36,308 bases of DNA from Planctomycetaceae bacterium UBA2972 (GCA_002348315.1 DEAW01000004.1:56021-92328), one strand, 5' to 3'. Positions 8,392 through 17,160 are shown, counted from the first letter of the stretch. Numbers and translations are program-made. Notes: generated from the sequence alone by a model not told the origin.

Positions 8392-9111
8392 ATGGACCTA
8401 AAAGAACGATTTGAAATCTGGCGTGACGTTTTCTCTTTACAAATCGATTTTCTGCGGGAATTGGGCCATTACAAACTCAATGCCGCCAAAAGCGACCTCG
8501 TGGCAGCGGTTGCTTCCAATCAACTTTCCGTGGCTCGCATGAAAGCTCATATTGCACAAGAGTTACAGGGAGCGTTACGACGCTTACATCAAATGGAAGG
8601 CCGCACAGCGACAAAGACCAAACGATTGATGACTTCCGCTCGAAACGCCGCCTATATGCAAAATGGAGACGACATGACCCGCACGCGAATGGATCTCATG
8701 TGGGCCGCCTATAAGGTTTTCGAACGCATGGTCCCCATTGAAAGGCTCGAGCAGATAATGCAGCAGGATCTCCATCCCGGAGCCCGAAAAGGAGTCCAAT
8801 TCGTGAACAAGGAAGAGCCATCGGAACACTGCCACGACATCCCGGATTATGTCGATAATGCTCACATGCTGGTTGGCTACATCAAACGTCGCCACTACTT
8901 ACCCATCCGAGGAACTCAGGCCCACCGCCACGTACTCAAAGTCTTCCAGGCCATCGCCGACGTTGCGGCAACTCAACTCGACAAAATGCAAACTGCCATC
9001 AATGAAATGCGCACCAACACCTACAAAGTCTGGAACCCTCTGGTGATTGCAGGACTCCCTGACACCATGGACGTCAAGAAGATCATCTACAATGGCATGA
9101 AAGAGCTCTAA
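8392..9111 (+). CDS. Hypothetical alpha-helical soluble protein
   Basis: A 239-residue protein with no signal peptide or membrane segment. It is rich in Met, Lys and Arg and predicted to be mostly helical by eye. AGGAG lies 8 bases before the ATG at 8392, so it is very probably translated. The central part contains an HCHDIPDYVDNAHM stretch and the C-terminal part a TQLDKMQTAINEM heptad-like segment. I recognise no catalytic motif and no family. It is divergent from the membrane protein/kinase/deacetylase unit (158 bases between starts) and convergent with the transporter gene (10 bases between stops). Its function is unknown. Confidence 0.85.
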   Translation: MDLKERFEIWRDVFSLQIDFLRELGHYKLNAAKSDLVAAVASNQLSVARMKAHIAQELQGALRRLHQMEGRTATKTKRLMTSARNAAYMQNGDDMTRTRMDLMWAAYKVFERMVPIERLEQIMQQDLHPGARKGVQFVNKEEPSEHCHDIPDYVDNAHMLVGYIKRRHYLPIRGTQAHRHVLKVFQAIADVAATQLDKMQTAINEMRTNTYKVWNPLVIAGLPDTMDVKKIIYNGMKEL

Positions 9112-9121
9112 TCACAGAGTT

Positions 9122-11173
9122 CTAAATCACGCCGACTTGTTTCAATGTCGAGACAAATGCAATGAACAGGAAGAAGATTCCGAAGAACACGAGTGCCATC
9201 CAGACCGACCGTCGCGGCTGTAATTTAGCCGGTAACAACGATCGATTGACGTAAACCGTGTGCAAACAACTGATTCCCAACGCATAATTATAAATCGTAG
9301 TAGCAATCTTCAATAACGTATCTGGCTTAAAGAAACCAAGCATGATAAATCCAAACGTGGCATAGACTGCCAAAACGCCAAAGTACACCATTCGAATCGC
9401 CTCGGGTTTCATCGTCCTTAACGACGCACTGGTCGTCCAAAAGACATCCACCCAACGCCGGATAATGCCATCTGCCGAGGTTGACATACTAGGAGCCAGA
9501 ACCAGGAACCCACAGAAGATCGTCAGGAACCAAAAGGTTTTACCCATGCCGTTCGATTTGGCATCGTCGATTTTGGCCTCTAATGCCTGTTGCTCTTCCG
9601 CTGACATTTCTGATGTATTATCCGGGACTTCAATTCCTGCTACTGAACTCGCAACGCCATCGGCGGTCATGGTCGCGGCAACCCACTTATCCGGCACCGT
9701 CACACCACGGTCGAGAAATTCGACACTCAGCATGCTTGGCAAAGCTAAACCAATAAAACAGGCCGGCATCCAAACTACCAACTGATCTCGCATCACATGC
9801 TTAAACCACCGCCTCCATCTGGGCATCGCTCCCGGAGCATCCGGATCAAAGACCGTTCCCTGATGTGACAGTGAGATTTCCAGTCCGCCGACAACCGAAG
9901 GAATCGCACCGACGTGGTGCCCCATTCCCCAACCTTCATCACGTGTATAGTTACTAATCGGAGTATTCGAAAGTCCACCCGATCCGGAAATCGCCACCAA
10001 TGCGGAAAGAGACGCGATTAAGGCCCAGTCAATATCCGGAAACCCTTTCCCACTCAGCAGGTCACCAATGACATTCGTGACGCTGGCACCATCTCGCTCG
10101 TTATCACCATCTACATCGATATAGCCATTCCCATCATTATCGAAGCGAACAAAATACTCTCCTGCGACTAATCCACCAACTGTTTCCGTCACGGTAATCT
10201 TCTCAAGATACTCGCCCTGCTCATCCCGAATCGTTACATCCGTAAGCTTAGCACTTTCGATGTCATCTTCCGGATTCACATCAACTTCAATACTCACAAC
10301 ACTTAAGGCGTCTTCGCCGCTACCGGCAGAGAACTTGGGCTCCACGACGTCTAGCACTCCGTCTCCGTCCCAGTCTTCTCCTTCGTCCAATTGTCCGTTG
10401 CCGTTGAGGTCATCCACTCGTTCCACAGGTACTGTTCCGACCTTTACAAAGCCTGTGAAGATTTCCGTCCAGGTTCCAAAGCTACTCCAGCCGATCGCCA
10501 AAACAAGCAAGAAGCCCATCACCGTTACAATCTTAAAGCCCATCACCCACTTCAACGCAACGTGAATCTTCCCCCCGATGACTAGTGGGATTAATGCCAC
10601 ACCAAAAATCGATAACCCGAATATTTTGACCGTCGCCGCATGGGACAGTTTCATCCCAAAGATCGTCACCATCGCCTCACCATCCTCCGGGTTGGGAACC
10701 AAGCCGAACAATGCTGCGAAGAGCGGAATCGCTGCGGTCATCGCCAGATACGGAAAAATGGACCCGGCGTCCAGAATGAGATAGCAAACCGTCCAGATGT
10801 TCTTACCAGGCTTGGTACGGAATTTACCTGTAAAAATTGGCTCCCCGCAGTACAACGTGTAACGACTAATCTCGAGGTTGTATATGACCTGACCAATAAT
10901 ACTCAATGTGGCCAGCCAAAGCAGAGCGCCACCATATTGAGCCGTCACTTGAGGGCCAACAAGCCATTCTCCGCCACCGATCGCGGCTCCACCAAGAATC
11001 AACCCGGGGCCAAGCATCCCAATCCATTTTTTAAGCGTGAACTTCGGAGCATCAATCAAGCCGCCGGAATCCCACTGAGGCATCGACTGATCACCAGGAT
11101 AAGGTACTACAAAGCCAGCACCGTTTTCAGTCAGTTCCGTGTCTACTTCTTGATTTGAAATGTCTTCCGCCAT
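9122..11173 (-). CDS. Nramp-related transporter with EF-hand-like insert
   Basis: A 683-residue polytopic membrane protein related to Nramp divalent metal/proton symporters, which usually have about 430 residues. The first membrane helix has the Nramp-like GPGLILGGAAIGGGEW, but the metal-binding DPGN motif is replaced by GGGE. The sixth-helix region reads SGSGGLSNTPISNY, again without the usual MPH motif. An insert of about 130 residues (about 245-375) lies before that helix. It contains Asp-rich calcium-loop-like segments LNGNGQLDEGEDWDGDGVLD and DNDGNGYIDVDGD. The C-terminal half holds further membrane helices interrupted by an acidic loop (about 500-545). I chose the ATG at 11173; an in-frame TTG lies at 11188. 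The substrate is uncertain because the canonical metal ligands are missing. Confidence 0.85.
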   Translation of the reverse strand: MAEDISNQEVDTELTENGAGFVVPYPGDQSMPQWDSGGLIDAPKFTLKKWIGMLGPGLILGGAAIGGGEWLVGPQVTAQYGGALLWLATLSIIGQVIYNLEISRYTLYCGEPIFTGKFRTKPGKNIWTVCYLILDAGSIFPYLAMTAAIPLFAALFGLVPNPEDGEAMVTIFGMKLSHAATVKIFGLSIFGVALIPLVIGGKIHVALKWVMGFKIVTVMGFLLVLAIGWSSFGTWTEIFTGFVKVGTVPVERVDDLNGNGQLDEGEDWDGDGVLDVVEPKFSAGSGEDALSVVSIEVDVNPEDDIESAKLTDVTIRDEQGEYLEKITVTETVGGLVAGEYFVRFDNDGNGYIDVDGDNERDGASVTNVIGDLLSGKGFPDIDWALIASLSALVAISGSGGLSNTPISNYTRDEGWGMGHHVGAIPSVVGGLEISLSHQGTVFDPDAPGAMPRWRRWFKHVMRDQLVVWMPACFIGLALPSMLSVEFLDRGVTVPDKWVAATMTADGVASSVAGIEVPDNTSEMSAEEQQALEAKIDDAKSNGMGKTFWFLTIFCGFLVLAPSMSTSADGIIRRWVDVFWTTSASLRTMKPEAIRMVYFGVLAVYATFGFIMLGFFKPDTLLKIATTIYNYALGISCLHTVYVNRSLLPAKLQPRRSVWMALVFFGIFFLFIAFVSTLKQVGVI

Positions 11174-11218
11174 GGATGGATTACCCAATGTTTAAGGTTT
11201 TGTTCAAATATCGTTGCT

Positions 11219-11245
11219 TCCAGCATAACTCGCTGGAGGCCTCCA
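11219..11245. promoter_or_regulatory. Overlapping inverted repeats between the dehydrogenase and transporter genes
   Basis: TCCAGC (11219-11224) pairs with GCTGGA (11232-11237), and the second arm overlaps a perfect 12-base palindrome TGGAGGCCTCCA (11234-11245). The two pairings exclude each other. The site is 46 bases upstream of the transporter start and 6 bases downstream of the dehydrogenase stop. It could be an operator, a leader switch or a 3' hairpin. No T-tract is present. Confidence 0.3.
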
Positions 11246-11250
11246 ATCTA

Positions 11251-13533
11251 TTAATTGCTGTCACCGCTGACAACGCCAGTTTCTTTGAGATACTCTTTCC
11301 CGGGTAGGCCTTCGATCCACAACCGAATCAAATCAATGGCTGCCTCATCCTTAATGCTGGAAGCCACATGCGGCATCCTGCCTAGCCCCTTAAGTGTCAT
11401 GCGATGATAAATCAACGACCGCTGCGGTTCTCCGGGAACAATTAATGCAGGATCTTTCAATTGAAATCCGCCTTGCCCGGGCGCGACCCCAATCACCGCA
11501 GCATCTTCCAATGTCTTATTGGCCAGCAACGAGAAATCCGCATTTCCACCACCCCAACGGCGATGACAATGCGAGCAATTACTCATCAGATAACTACGAG
11601 CTCTCAAATGCACAGGCTGTGTTTCATCGCGGTGGTCGACAATCTTCGACAATTGCTTTGCCGGCTTCTCTAAGGGTTTTGTAAACAGACCAATATGGTT
11701 GAAAGTATCAATTTGATTCGCAACGATGCCTCCATAGTCATGGTCTTTATTCATCTGCAGCGTCGTAATACCCAGCACATACCGAGAGGCCATCGTGTGA
11801 CATAAAGTACATTCCGAACGACTCGGAAAATGCCAACGCTGTAGGTACTGTCCTCCTTCGGCCGTTTTATCTTTCACAACGAACTCAATATCCGCTCCGT
11901 CTTTCCCGAGCAATTCTGCATCAGTCTGCGCTTCATTCCAGACATAGGTATAGCCTCGCCACACCTGAGCACCATAACCGTTGTCGTCACCATCCATTTT
12001 CTTATGGTGCAGAATTCGAGTTTCAAGCCGTCGCAAACTATTCGGGTTCCCCTTTTCCATCTCGACGGCAAATGTCTTAACGGCAACTGTACCATCTGGA
12101 AATCGCCAGCCCGGCGGAGCTGCCGGTGGCACTTCCGGATAGCGTACGTCATCAAAGTCGATCATCCCTTTATTTGGAATCGCAAGATGTCGAAACTTCT
12201 TCGCATTGTCCGACCACAACGGTGAATTCACCGAATAGCTAATCACTCCGTCTTCCGGCACTAGCCTTGCCGTATCCTTGAACAGCCCTGTCTCACTCAA
12301 CCATGTTGGAAAGTCCACCGTCTCCTTCACCGGAGGTGCCTTTGCCAATTCGTGCAATAACCCGCTGGCATAATCAATCAACAGAATCTCACCATCGGAC
12401 TCTTCCACAAACGAAACAAGTCGTATCGACGTATCCGCCAGTTCAGACCATTGATTTACCTCTCCGCGATCGTACTTGAACGACCAGATCTTTCCGGTGT
12501 CAAAGTCACCATAAATATAATGCTGATTTAATTCCTTCAAACGCTCACCATAATAGACGTAACCGCCCGTGATCGATCGGAAGTCGTTATGGTTATGTTC
12601 CACCACTGGTTTTTCGATGGGCGTTTCCTGCCGTGGCCGCTCCGGCCGAAAAGGATGACTACCTTCTTTTACAGACCAGCCATAATTTCCACCTTTTTTG
12701 ATGACGTAGACCATTTCCCACAGGTCCTGTCCAACCTCGCCCCCCCACATCATGCCGGTCTTTCGGTCGTGAGAGAACTTCCAGATCTGTCGGTGTCCAA
12801 AGCTATAGATTTCAGGCCGCGCGTCTTCACGTCCAACAAAGGGATTGTCCAGTGGTATCGCATAATGCTTACCCGGACTTTGCCCGTTCACATCAATTCG
12901 CATGATACACGCCAGCAAATCCGTAATGTCCTGACCGGTTTTCAGTTCATCAGCGATCCCACTACCGTCGCCGGACGAGATATATAGAAATCCGTCCGGA
13001 CCAAACCCCAGGCAACCACCATTATGTCCGCCAGTGGGCCATTGAATCACCACCACTTCAGACTCCGGACTCGCAACTCCGTCGATGACTTTATATCGAG
13101 ATACTCGTGAACCAACATCCGGCTCTCGTTCTGCACTGATTGACATCACAAACAGGTAACCGTTGGATTCAAACTCCGGATGCGCTGCGACTCCGTATAC
13201 TCGCGTGCCCACGTCGATCACCAGTTTTTTTTGTGAAGTCTCACGATCCTCATCAATGAACCAGATCTTTCCTTCGACCTCGGCAATCACCAATTGACCA
13301 TTTCCCGGAACGACGCTCCCAGCCACAGGATTTTCAAACTGAACATGGGGATATGCAACCTGTACCACGTACGGATTCGGAGGTTCAGGTGACCCCTTCA
13401 CGTTGGACTTGGTCCACTCAACTCGAGATTCCAGACCGGACGGCTCAACACCTATACCTACCTCTCCTAGCATCCCTACGGCAGTCGCCAGGAATAAACA
13501 ACGACCTAAACGAACCACCTTTTTGTGCATCAT
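11251..13533 (-). CDS. PQQ-type sugar dehydrogenase propeller fused to a diheme cytochrome-like domain
   Basis: A 760-residue exported protein. A signal peptide is followed by a glucose/sorbosone dehydrogenase-like beta-propeller (about residues 55-400) with GGHNGGCLGFGPDGFLYIS, YSFGHRQIWKF and GGNYGWSVKEGSHPF, which are hallmark blocks of that family. The C-terminal part (about 405-755) contains two c-type heme motifs, CTLCH (575-579) and CSHCH (653-657). It resembles the SO2930/HNE_0200-type diheme cytochromes as I remember them. The likely role is periplasmic oxidation of a sugar or aldehyde, with electrons passed to the built-in hemes. I chose the ATG at 13533 because GGGGA lies about 7 bases upstream; the ATG at 13572 has no ribosome site. 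The substrate is unknown. Confidence 0.87.
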   Translation of the reverse strand: MMHKKVVRLGRCLFLATAVGMLGEVGIGVEPSGLESRVEWTKSNVKGSPEPPNPYVVQVAYPHVQFENPVAGSVVPGNGQLVIAEVEGKIWFIDEDRETSQKKLVIDVGTRVYGVAAHPEFESNGYLFVMSISAEREPDVGSRVSRYKVIDGVASPESEVVVIQWPTGGHNGGCLGFGPDGFLYISSGDGSGIADELKTGQDITDLLACIMRIDVNGQSPGKHYAIPLDNPFVGREDARPEIYSFGHRQIWKFSHDRKTGMMWGGEVGQDLWEMVYVIKKGGNYGWSVKEGSHPFRPERPRQETPIEKPVVEHNHNDFRSITGGYVYYGERLKELNQHYIYGDFDTGKIWSFKYDRGEVNQWSELADTSIRLVSFVEESDGEILLIDYASGLLHELAKAPPVKETVDFPTWLSETGLFKDTARLVPEDGVISYSVNSPLWSDNAKKFRHLAIPNKGMIDFDDVRYPEVPPAAPPGWRFPDGTVAVKTFAVEMEKGNPNSLRRLETRILHHKKMDGDDNGYGAQVWRGYTYVWNEAQTDAELLGKDGADIEFVVKDKTAEGGQYLQRWHFPSRSECTLCHTMASRYVLGITTLQMNKDHDYGGIVANQIDTFNHIGLFTKPLEKPAKQLSKIVDHRDETQPVHLRARSYLMSNCSHCHRRWGGGNADFSLLANKTLEDAAVIGVAPGQGGFQLKDPALIVPGEPQRSLIYHRMTLKGLGRMPHVASSIKDEAAIDLIRLWIEGLPGKEYLKETGVVSGDSN

Positions 13534-13580
13534 GTCTGTTTCCCCGGTCGATTGATAAAGCCTAGTCGCCATCGCAGGTG

Positions 13581-14270
13581 TTAGGGACGTGGGTGGATTA
13601 ACACTACGTGGTTCGACAGTTCATTCGCGTCATCCTCACGGTAAGGAATCGCTGCCTTGACTCGATCTGCTACGAGACTGACCCCGGCACTCAATGACTT
13701 GGCAACCCCTTCCGATTGAATCAGCCTTGTCACGCGCTGTTGAACATCCACTACCATCTTTGAGCAATCTTCCTGCAACGCGCTCTTCACACGATCGTCC
13801 ACCATCACTGCAACTCGGCATTCAGCGAGTGAAACATACAGCAGAACAGCTCCTCCCAGTCGTTCCGAGGACAAGACCTGCTCAAGAAAAACCAAGCGTG
13901 CTCCTTTGGCTACTTCCTCCTCAATCTCCTCCTGCGTGCCCAATAGCATTCTCAACCGCGTATCGTAAGACGCAGCAATCATTCCTGTCACGTAACCGAT
14001 AACGACGGTCGCCAATTGCCAGTAAAAGGGGAGGCCGCTATCAAAAAAACCACCGCTATCCTTCTCAAACCAGGATCGCAACAGGTTAAAGAGCACAAGT
14101 GCCAGCAACGCCACCACGATCCCAAAATGACATTCACCCCGATCATAACGCCCCGACTCGGTCGCCACAGCGCAAACAATCTCTACAGAGGTTTCCTCTT
14201 CTGCTTTAACAATCGATGTTTCCACATCCAATAAATCAGATTCGCTAAACAGCTTTTCGGCGTTCTGCAT
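13581..14270 (-). CDS. TPM-domain membrane protein
   Basis: A 229-residue protein. The N-terminal part, ETSVEIVCAVATESGRYDR, is typical of the TPM (YgcG/TLP18.3) fold. Two hydrophobic segments follow (about 47-65 and 80-100), then an acidic helix (EEIEEEVAKGARLVFLEQVL). The C-terminal half, GGAVLLYVSLAECRVAVMVDD, again belongs to the TPM fold. TPM proteins occur in membranes and are associated with repair or phosphatase-like activities; no specific reaction can be assigned. The stop lies 47 bases upstream of the dehydrogenase start on the same strand, so co-transcription is possible. Confidence 0.8.
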   Translation of the reverse strand: MQNAEKLFSESDLLDVETSIVKAEEETSVEIVCAVATESGRYDRGECHFGIVVALLALVLFNLLRSWFEKDSGGFFDSGLPFYWQLATVVIGYVTGMIAASYDTRLRMLLGTQEEIEEEVAKGARLVFLEQVLSSERLGGAVLLYVSLAECRVAVMVDDRVKSALQEDCSKMVVDVQQRVTRLIQSEGVAKSLSAGVSLVADRVKAAIPYREDDANELSNHVVLIHPRP

Positions 14271-14408
14271 GCTAGCCCGTTTCTCCTGTGAGCATTAAAG
14301 TAAATCTATCGAAGCGACCTTCCTAAAATTAGATTAACTCATCTAAATTGAAATTGCTATTTTAATGCCTCGTCGCAACACAATTCCCAAACCACATTGA
14401 GTTCTATC

Positions 14409-14750
14409 ATGAAGATTTTCCACAACCCACGCTGCAGCAAAAGCCGCCAAACACTTTCTTTGATTCAAGATGCAGGCCATGACGTTGAAGTCGTTGAATA
14501 TCTTAAAACTCCTCCCACCACGGAGCAGTTAACCGAAGTGATAAACTTATTGGGGATACCGGCCGAATCGATCGTCCGCAAGAAAGAGGCCTTGTTTAAA
14601 GAACTCGGATTGCCCGGCCAAACGCTTACCGACGACCAGTGGATTAAGGTACTTTGCGAGAATCCTAAACTAATCGAGCGGCCGATCGTTGTTTCCGGGG
14701 CACAGGCGATCATCGGCCGCCCGCCGGAATTAGTCAAACCGTTGCTTTAA
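14409..14750 (+). CDS. arsC: Arsenate reductase family (ArsC, glutaredoxin-type)
   Basis: A 113-residue cytoplasmic thioredoxin-fold protein of normal length. It matches the ArsC pattern from end to end: MKIFHNPRCSKSRQTL with the active-site Cys9, EYLKTPPT, IVRKKEALFKELGL, and IERPIVVSGAQAIIGRPPE. The family reduces arsenate to arsenite using glutathione/glutaredoxin. Close relatives of unknown substrate (YfgD-like) have the same pattern, so arsenate as the true substrate is not proven. No arsB, acr3 or arsR is nearby. The ATG at 14409 gives the exact family N-terminus; a TTG lies 12 bases upstream. The stop codon overlaps that of the convergent cyclase gene by 3 bases. Confidence 0.9.
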   Translation: MKIFHNPRCSKSRQTLSLIQDAGHDVEVVEYLKTPPTTEQLTEVINLLGIPAESIVRKKEALFKELGLPGQTLTDDQWIKVLCENPKLIERPIVVSGAQAIIGRPPELVKPLL

Positions 14751-15538
14751 CGAGTTTCATTCTCGGGGATGATGGCGACGGCCCTGCACCAGCCGGCACT
14801 TGCCTTTTCAATTTTCACCGGCAGGCAGCTAACCCAAAAACCTATGGCAGCCGGCAATTGGTCGAGATTGGCAAGCTTTTCTATTTGGCAATATTCCTGG
14901 GTGATCCCGGCGAAATGTGCAGGCCAGATCACCTTCCCATCTCCTGTCTCTTGATACTCCTGCTTCATCGAATGAAATGGACGGTCAATCGTGTAGGCGT
15001 CAATTCCGATGACCCGGACCCCCTGCTCGACCAGCCAGAGTGTTCCCGCACGTCCTAAACCGGGTTGTTGGAAATAGTCTGCAGACTCCAAACGCTTGTC
15101 AGCATCGGTTCGCAATAACACAATTTCGCCCGGCTGCAACGCGTGTTCGATTCGTTCCAATGCCTGTTGTAACTCATCGATGGTTATTTCATCACCATCT
15201 TTGAGATGCGTCATATTCAGACAGACGCCCGGAGCAAAACACCAGTCGAGAGGCACTTGATCAATTCGCCTGGCGGGTGCTCCGCCGGAAGTTGGGCCAT
15301 AGTGGTACGGAGCGTCAACATGGGTTCCTGTATGAGTAATCGCATTCACTTGCTCTATCGCCCAACCACCTCCCTGAGAATATTCAAGATCCTCACGTGC
15401 AACTCCAAACAAAGTGTTCATCTGCGCGCCTCCCTGACTGTGGTCCAGGTACTTAATCTCCGCTGGAAAGGGTTCGCTTTGAGAGGCGTGGGTGAGTGGC
15501 ACACTTAGGTCGAGCAGTCGGCAATTTGTAAACATCAT
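14747..15538 (-). CDS. Cyclase family protein (kynurenine formamidase-like metal hydrolase)
   Basis: A 263-residue cytoplasmic enzyme of the putative cyclase family, which includes bacterial kynurenine formamidase, isatin hydrolase and polyketide cyclases. The metal-binding signature HTGTHVDAPYH is at residues 69-79. Further family blocks are RLLDLSVPLTH at the N-terminus, GEIVLLRTDADKR in the middle and VIGIDAYTIDRPF. Tryptophan catabolism genes are absent here, so the substrate stays open. An in-frame TTG lies at 15547, but the ATG pair at 15538/15535 is preferred. It sits downstream of the amt terminator, so it needs its own promoter or read-through. Confidence 0.88.
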   Translation of the reverse strand: MMFTNCRLLDLSVPLTHASQSEPFPAEIKYLDHSQGGAQMNTLFGVAREDLEYSQGGGWAIEQVNAITHTGTHVDAPYHYGPTSGGAPARRIDQVPLDWCFAPGVCLNMTHLKDGDEITIDELQQALERIEHALQPGEIVLLRTDADKRLESADYFQQPGLGRAGTLWLVEQGVRVIGIDAYTIDRPFHSMKQEYQETGDGKVIWPAHFAGITQEYCQIEKLANLDQLPAAIGFWVSCLPVKIEKASAGWCRAVAIIPENETR

Positions 15539-15548
15539 TAATTCCAAT

Positions 15549-15579
15549 AAAAAAAGGCGGCCAGACCTGCTGACCGCCT
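15549..15579 (-). terminator. Rho-independent terminator of the ammonium transporter gene
   Basis: On the minus strand, AGGCGGTCAG pairs with CTGGCCGCCT around a short loop, with one mismatch. Seven T residues follow directly (A-run 15549-15555 on the plus strand). The site lies 36 bases after the amt stop. This is a canonical intrinsic terminator. Confidence 0.85.
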
Positions 15580-15615
15580 CTTTCGGTTGTCTAAAACAAC
15601 AGATTCTCTGAAGTC

Positions 15616-17082
15616 TTAGTTATAAGCCTTCATTCCGTGTTCGGACACATCCAGTCCAGCTTCTTCCTCTTCCGGATCAACACGTAACCCAAGCGTCTTC
15701 TTGATGATGATGCCCACCACGAGACTAAATACCACGGTGTAAGCACCAACGGCAGCGATACCGATTAACTGAGCGACAAAATCATGTCCGCCAAAGATCG
15801 CAGCAGCCAGAGTACCCCAGATTCCACAAACCAGGTGAACACTTACGGCTCCGACAGGATCATCCACAAATTTGTCAACGAAGATGACTGAGTAATACAC
15901 CAAGCCACCGGAAATAGCACCGATCAAAACAGCGCCTTGGATTGTGACAGAATCAGCACTTGCCGTGACACCTACAAGACCGGCCAGAATTCCATTTAAG
16001 GCCATCGTTACATCCGGCTTTCCATTAACCCAGGAAACTAGTCCTGCACATAACCCGCCAGCGGCGGCTGCCATTGACGTGGTTACCAAGACTAGTGACG
16101 TCAGGGCGGGATCCGCATTTAGGACGGAACCACCGTTAAAGCCGAACCAGCCAAACCAGAGCAGGAACACTCCGACGGCGACCAACGGCATATTACTTCC
16201 AGGAATCGCATTAGGCGTACCGTCTGAATTGTATTTTCCAATACGCGGCCCTAGTAACCATGCGATCACAAGCGCAGCCCAACCTCCGACTGAATGTACC
16301 AACGTGGACCCGGCAAAATCATAGAATTCAATATTGTCTAACCAGCCCAGCCCCCATTTCCAGGAGCCGGTCACAGGGTAACAGAATAACAATAAAAATG
16401 TCGAAAAGACGAGGAATGACCCAAGCTTGACACGTCCTGCTACCGCACCTGACACAATGGTCGCACACGTGGCAGCAAACATTGCCTGAAAGAAAAAGTC
16501 CGTGTACCGGGTGTAGTCACCGTAAGCGTGAGTCAGTTTCGCAGTCACATCCTTTTCAGCAACCGTTACAAAATCAGGAATTGCATCAAGCTTTAATACC
16601 GCCGGAATAACTCCTCCATCTGCTTCTTTCGAGTCATTTGGCTCAAATCCCGGATACATCAGATTGAAACCGATCAGACCGTAGGTTAGCAGGCCAATCG
16701 AGATGATCATCGTATTCTTAAACAGAATATTGACCGTATTCTTCTGGCGAGTCAGACCGGACTCAAGCGAAGCGAATCCCAGGTGCATGATGAAAACTAA
16801 GCAACCACAGACCATGATCCACAGATTATCAATTCTGAAATCATTCTTCTCCGGTGTAATGGCGGCCTCTGGTTCTCCGCCTACCGGCGCCCCATAGGCA
16901 GCAGCTTCTTCCGGCGTAACGGCAGCCTCTCCGTTTTCAGTATCTTCAACGTCACCACCTTCCTGCGCAACTACCTCAGTCGCCGGCTCCTCCGCTGGCT
17001 CTTCCTGTGCCCAAACCGCTGGGGCAGCAAACATTGCTAACAGCAAGGCTGTTAACATTCTAAATTGAAATAGACGACTCAT
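15616..17082 (-). CDS. amt: Ammonium transporter, Amt family
   Basis: A 488-residue transporter. A signal peptide ending AVWAQ (about residues 1-26) leads to an acidic, Ala-rich linker of about 55 residues, then eleven membrane helices. Family features are DNLWIMVCGCLVF at the first helix, YDFAGSTLVH (His263) and GAVSVHLVCGIWG (His416), which form the twin-His pore pair. The family conducts ammonium across the cytoplasmic membrane, usually under nitrogen control and with a GlnK partner; no glnK is in the window. The ATG at 17082 has GGGAG 7 bases upstream, better than the TTG at 17103. Several inverted repeats lie upstream and a strong terminator lies downstream. Confidence 0.95.
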   Translation of the reverse strand: MSRLFQFRMLTALLLAMFAAPAVWAQEEPAEEPATEVVAQEGGDVEDTENGEAAVTPEEAAAYGAPVGGEPEAAITPEKNDFRIDNLWIMVCGCLVFIMHLGFASLESGLTRQKNTVNILFKNTMIISIGLLTYGLIGFNLMYPGFEPNDSKEADGGVIPAVLKLDAIPDFVTVAEKDVTAKLTHAYGDYTRYTDFFFQAMFAATCATIVSGAVAGRVKLGSFLVFSTFLLLFCYPVTGSWKWGLGWLDNIEFYDFAGSTLVHSVGGWAALVIAWLLGPRIGKYNSDGTPNAIPGSNMPLVAVGVFLLWFGWFGFNGGSVLNADPALTSLVLVTTSMAAAAGGLCAGLVSWVNGKPDVTMALNGILAGLVGVTASADSVTIQGAVLIGAISGGLVYYSVIFVDKFVDDPVGAVSVHLVCGIWGTLAAAIFGGHDFVAQLIGIAAVGAYTVVFSLVVGIIIKKTLGLRVDPEEEEAGLDVSEHGMKAYN

Positions 17083-17160
17083 GTCCGTCTCCCTCTCGAT
17101 CAAAACGTAACCATTTACAATTTGCCAGCAAGGGCCTGAGAGAGTTGTCCAGAAACGCTA

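Noticed and set aside
10640..11158. 172-codon open frame opposite the Nramp-related gene
   Set aside because: It is antisense to well-supported membrane helices and has no recognisable protein features.
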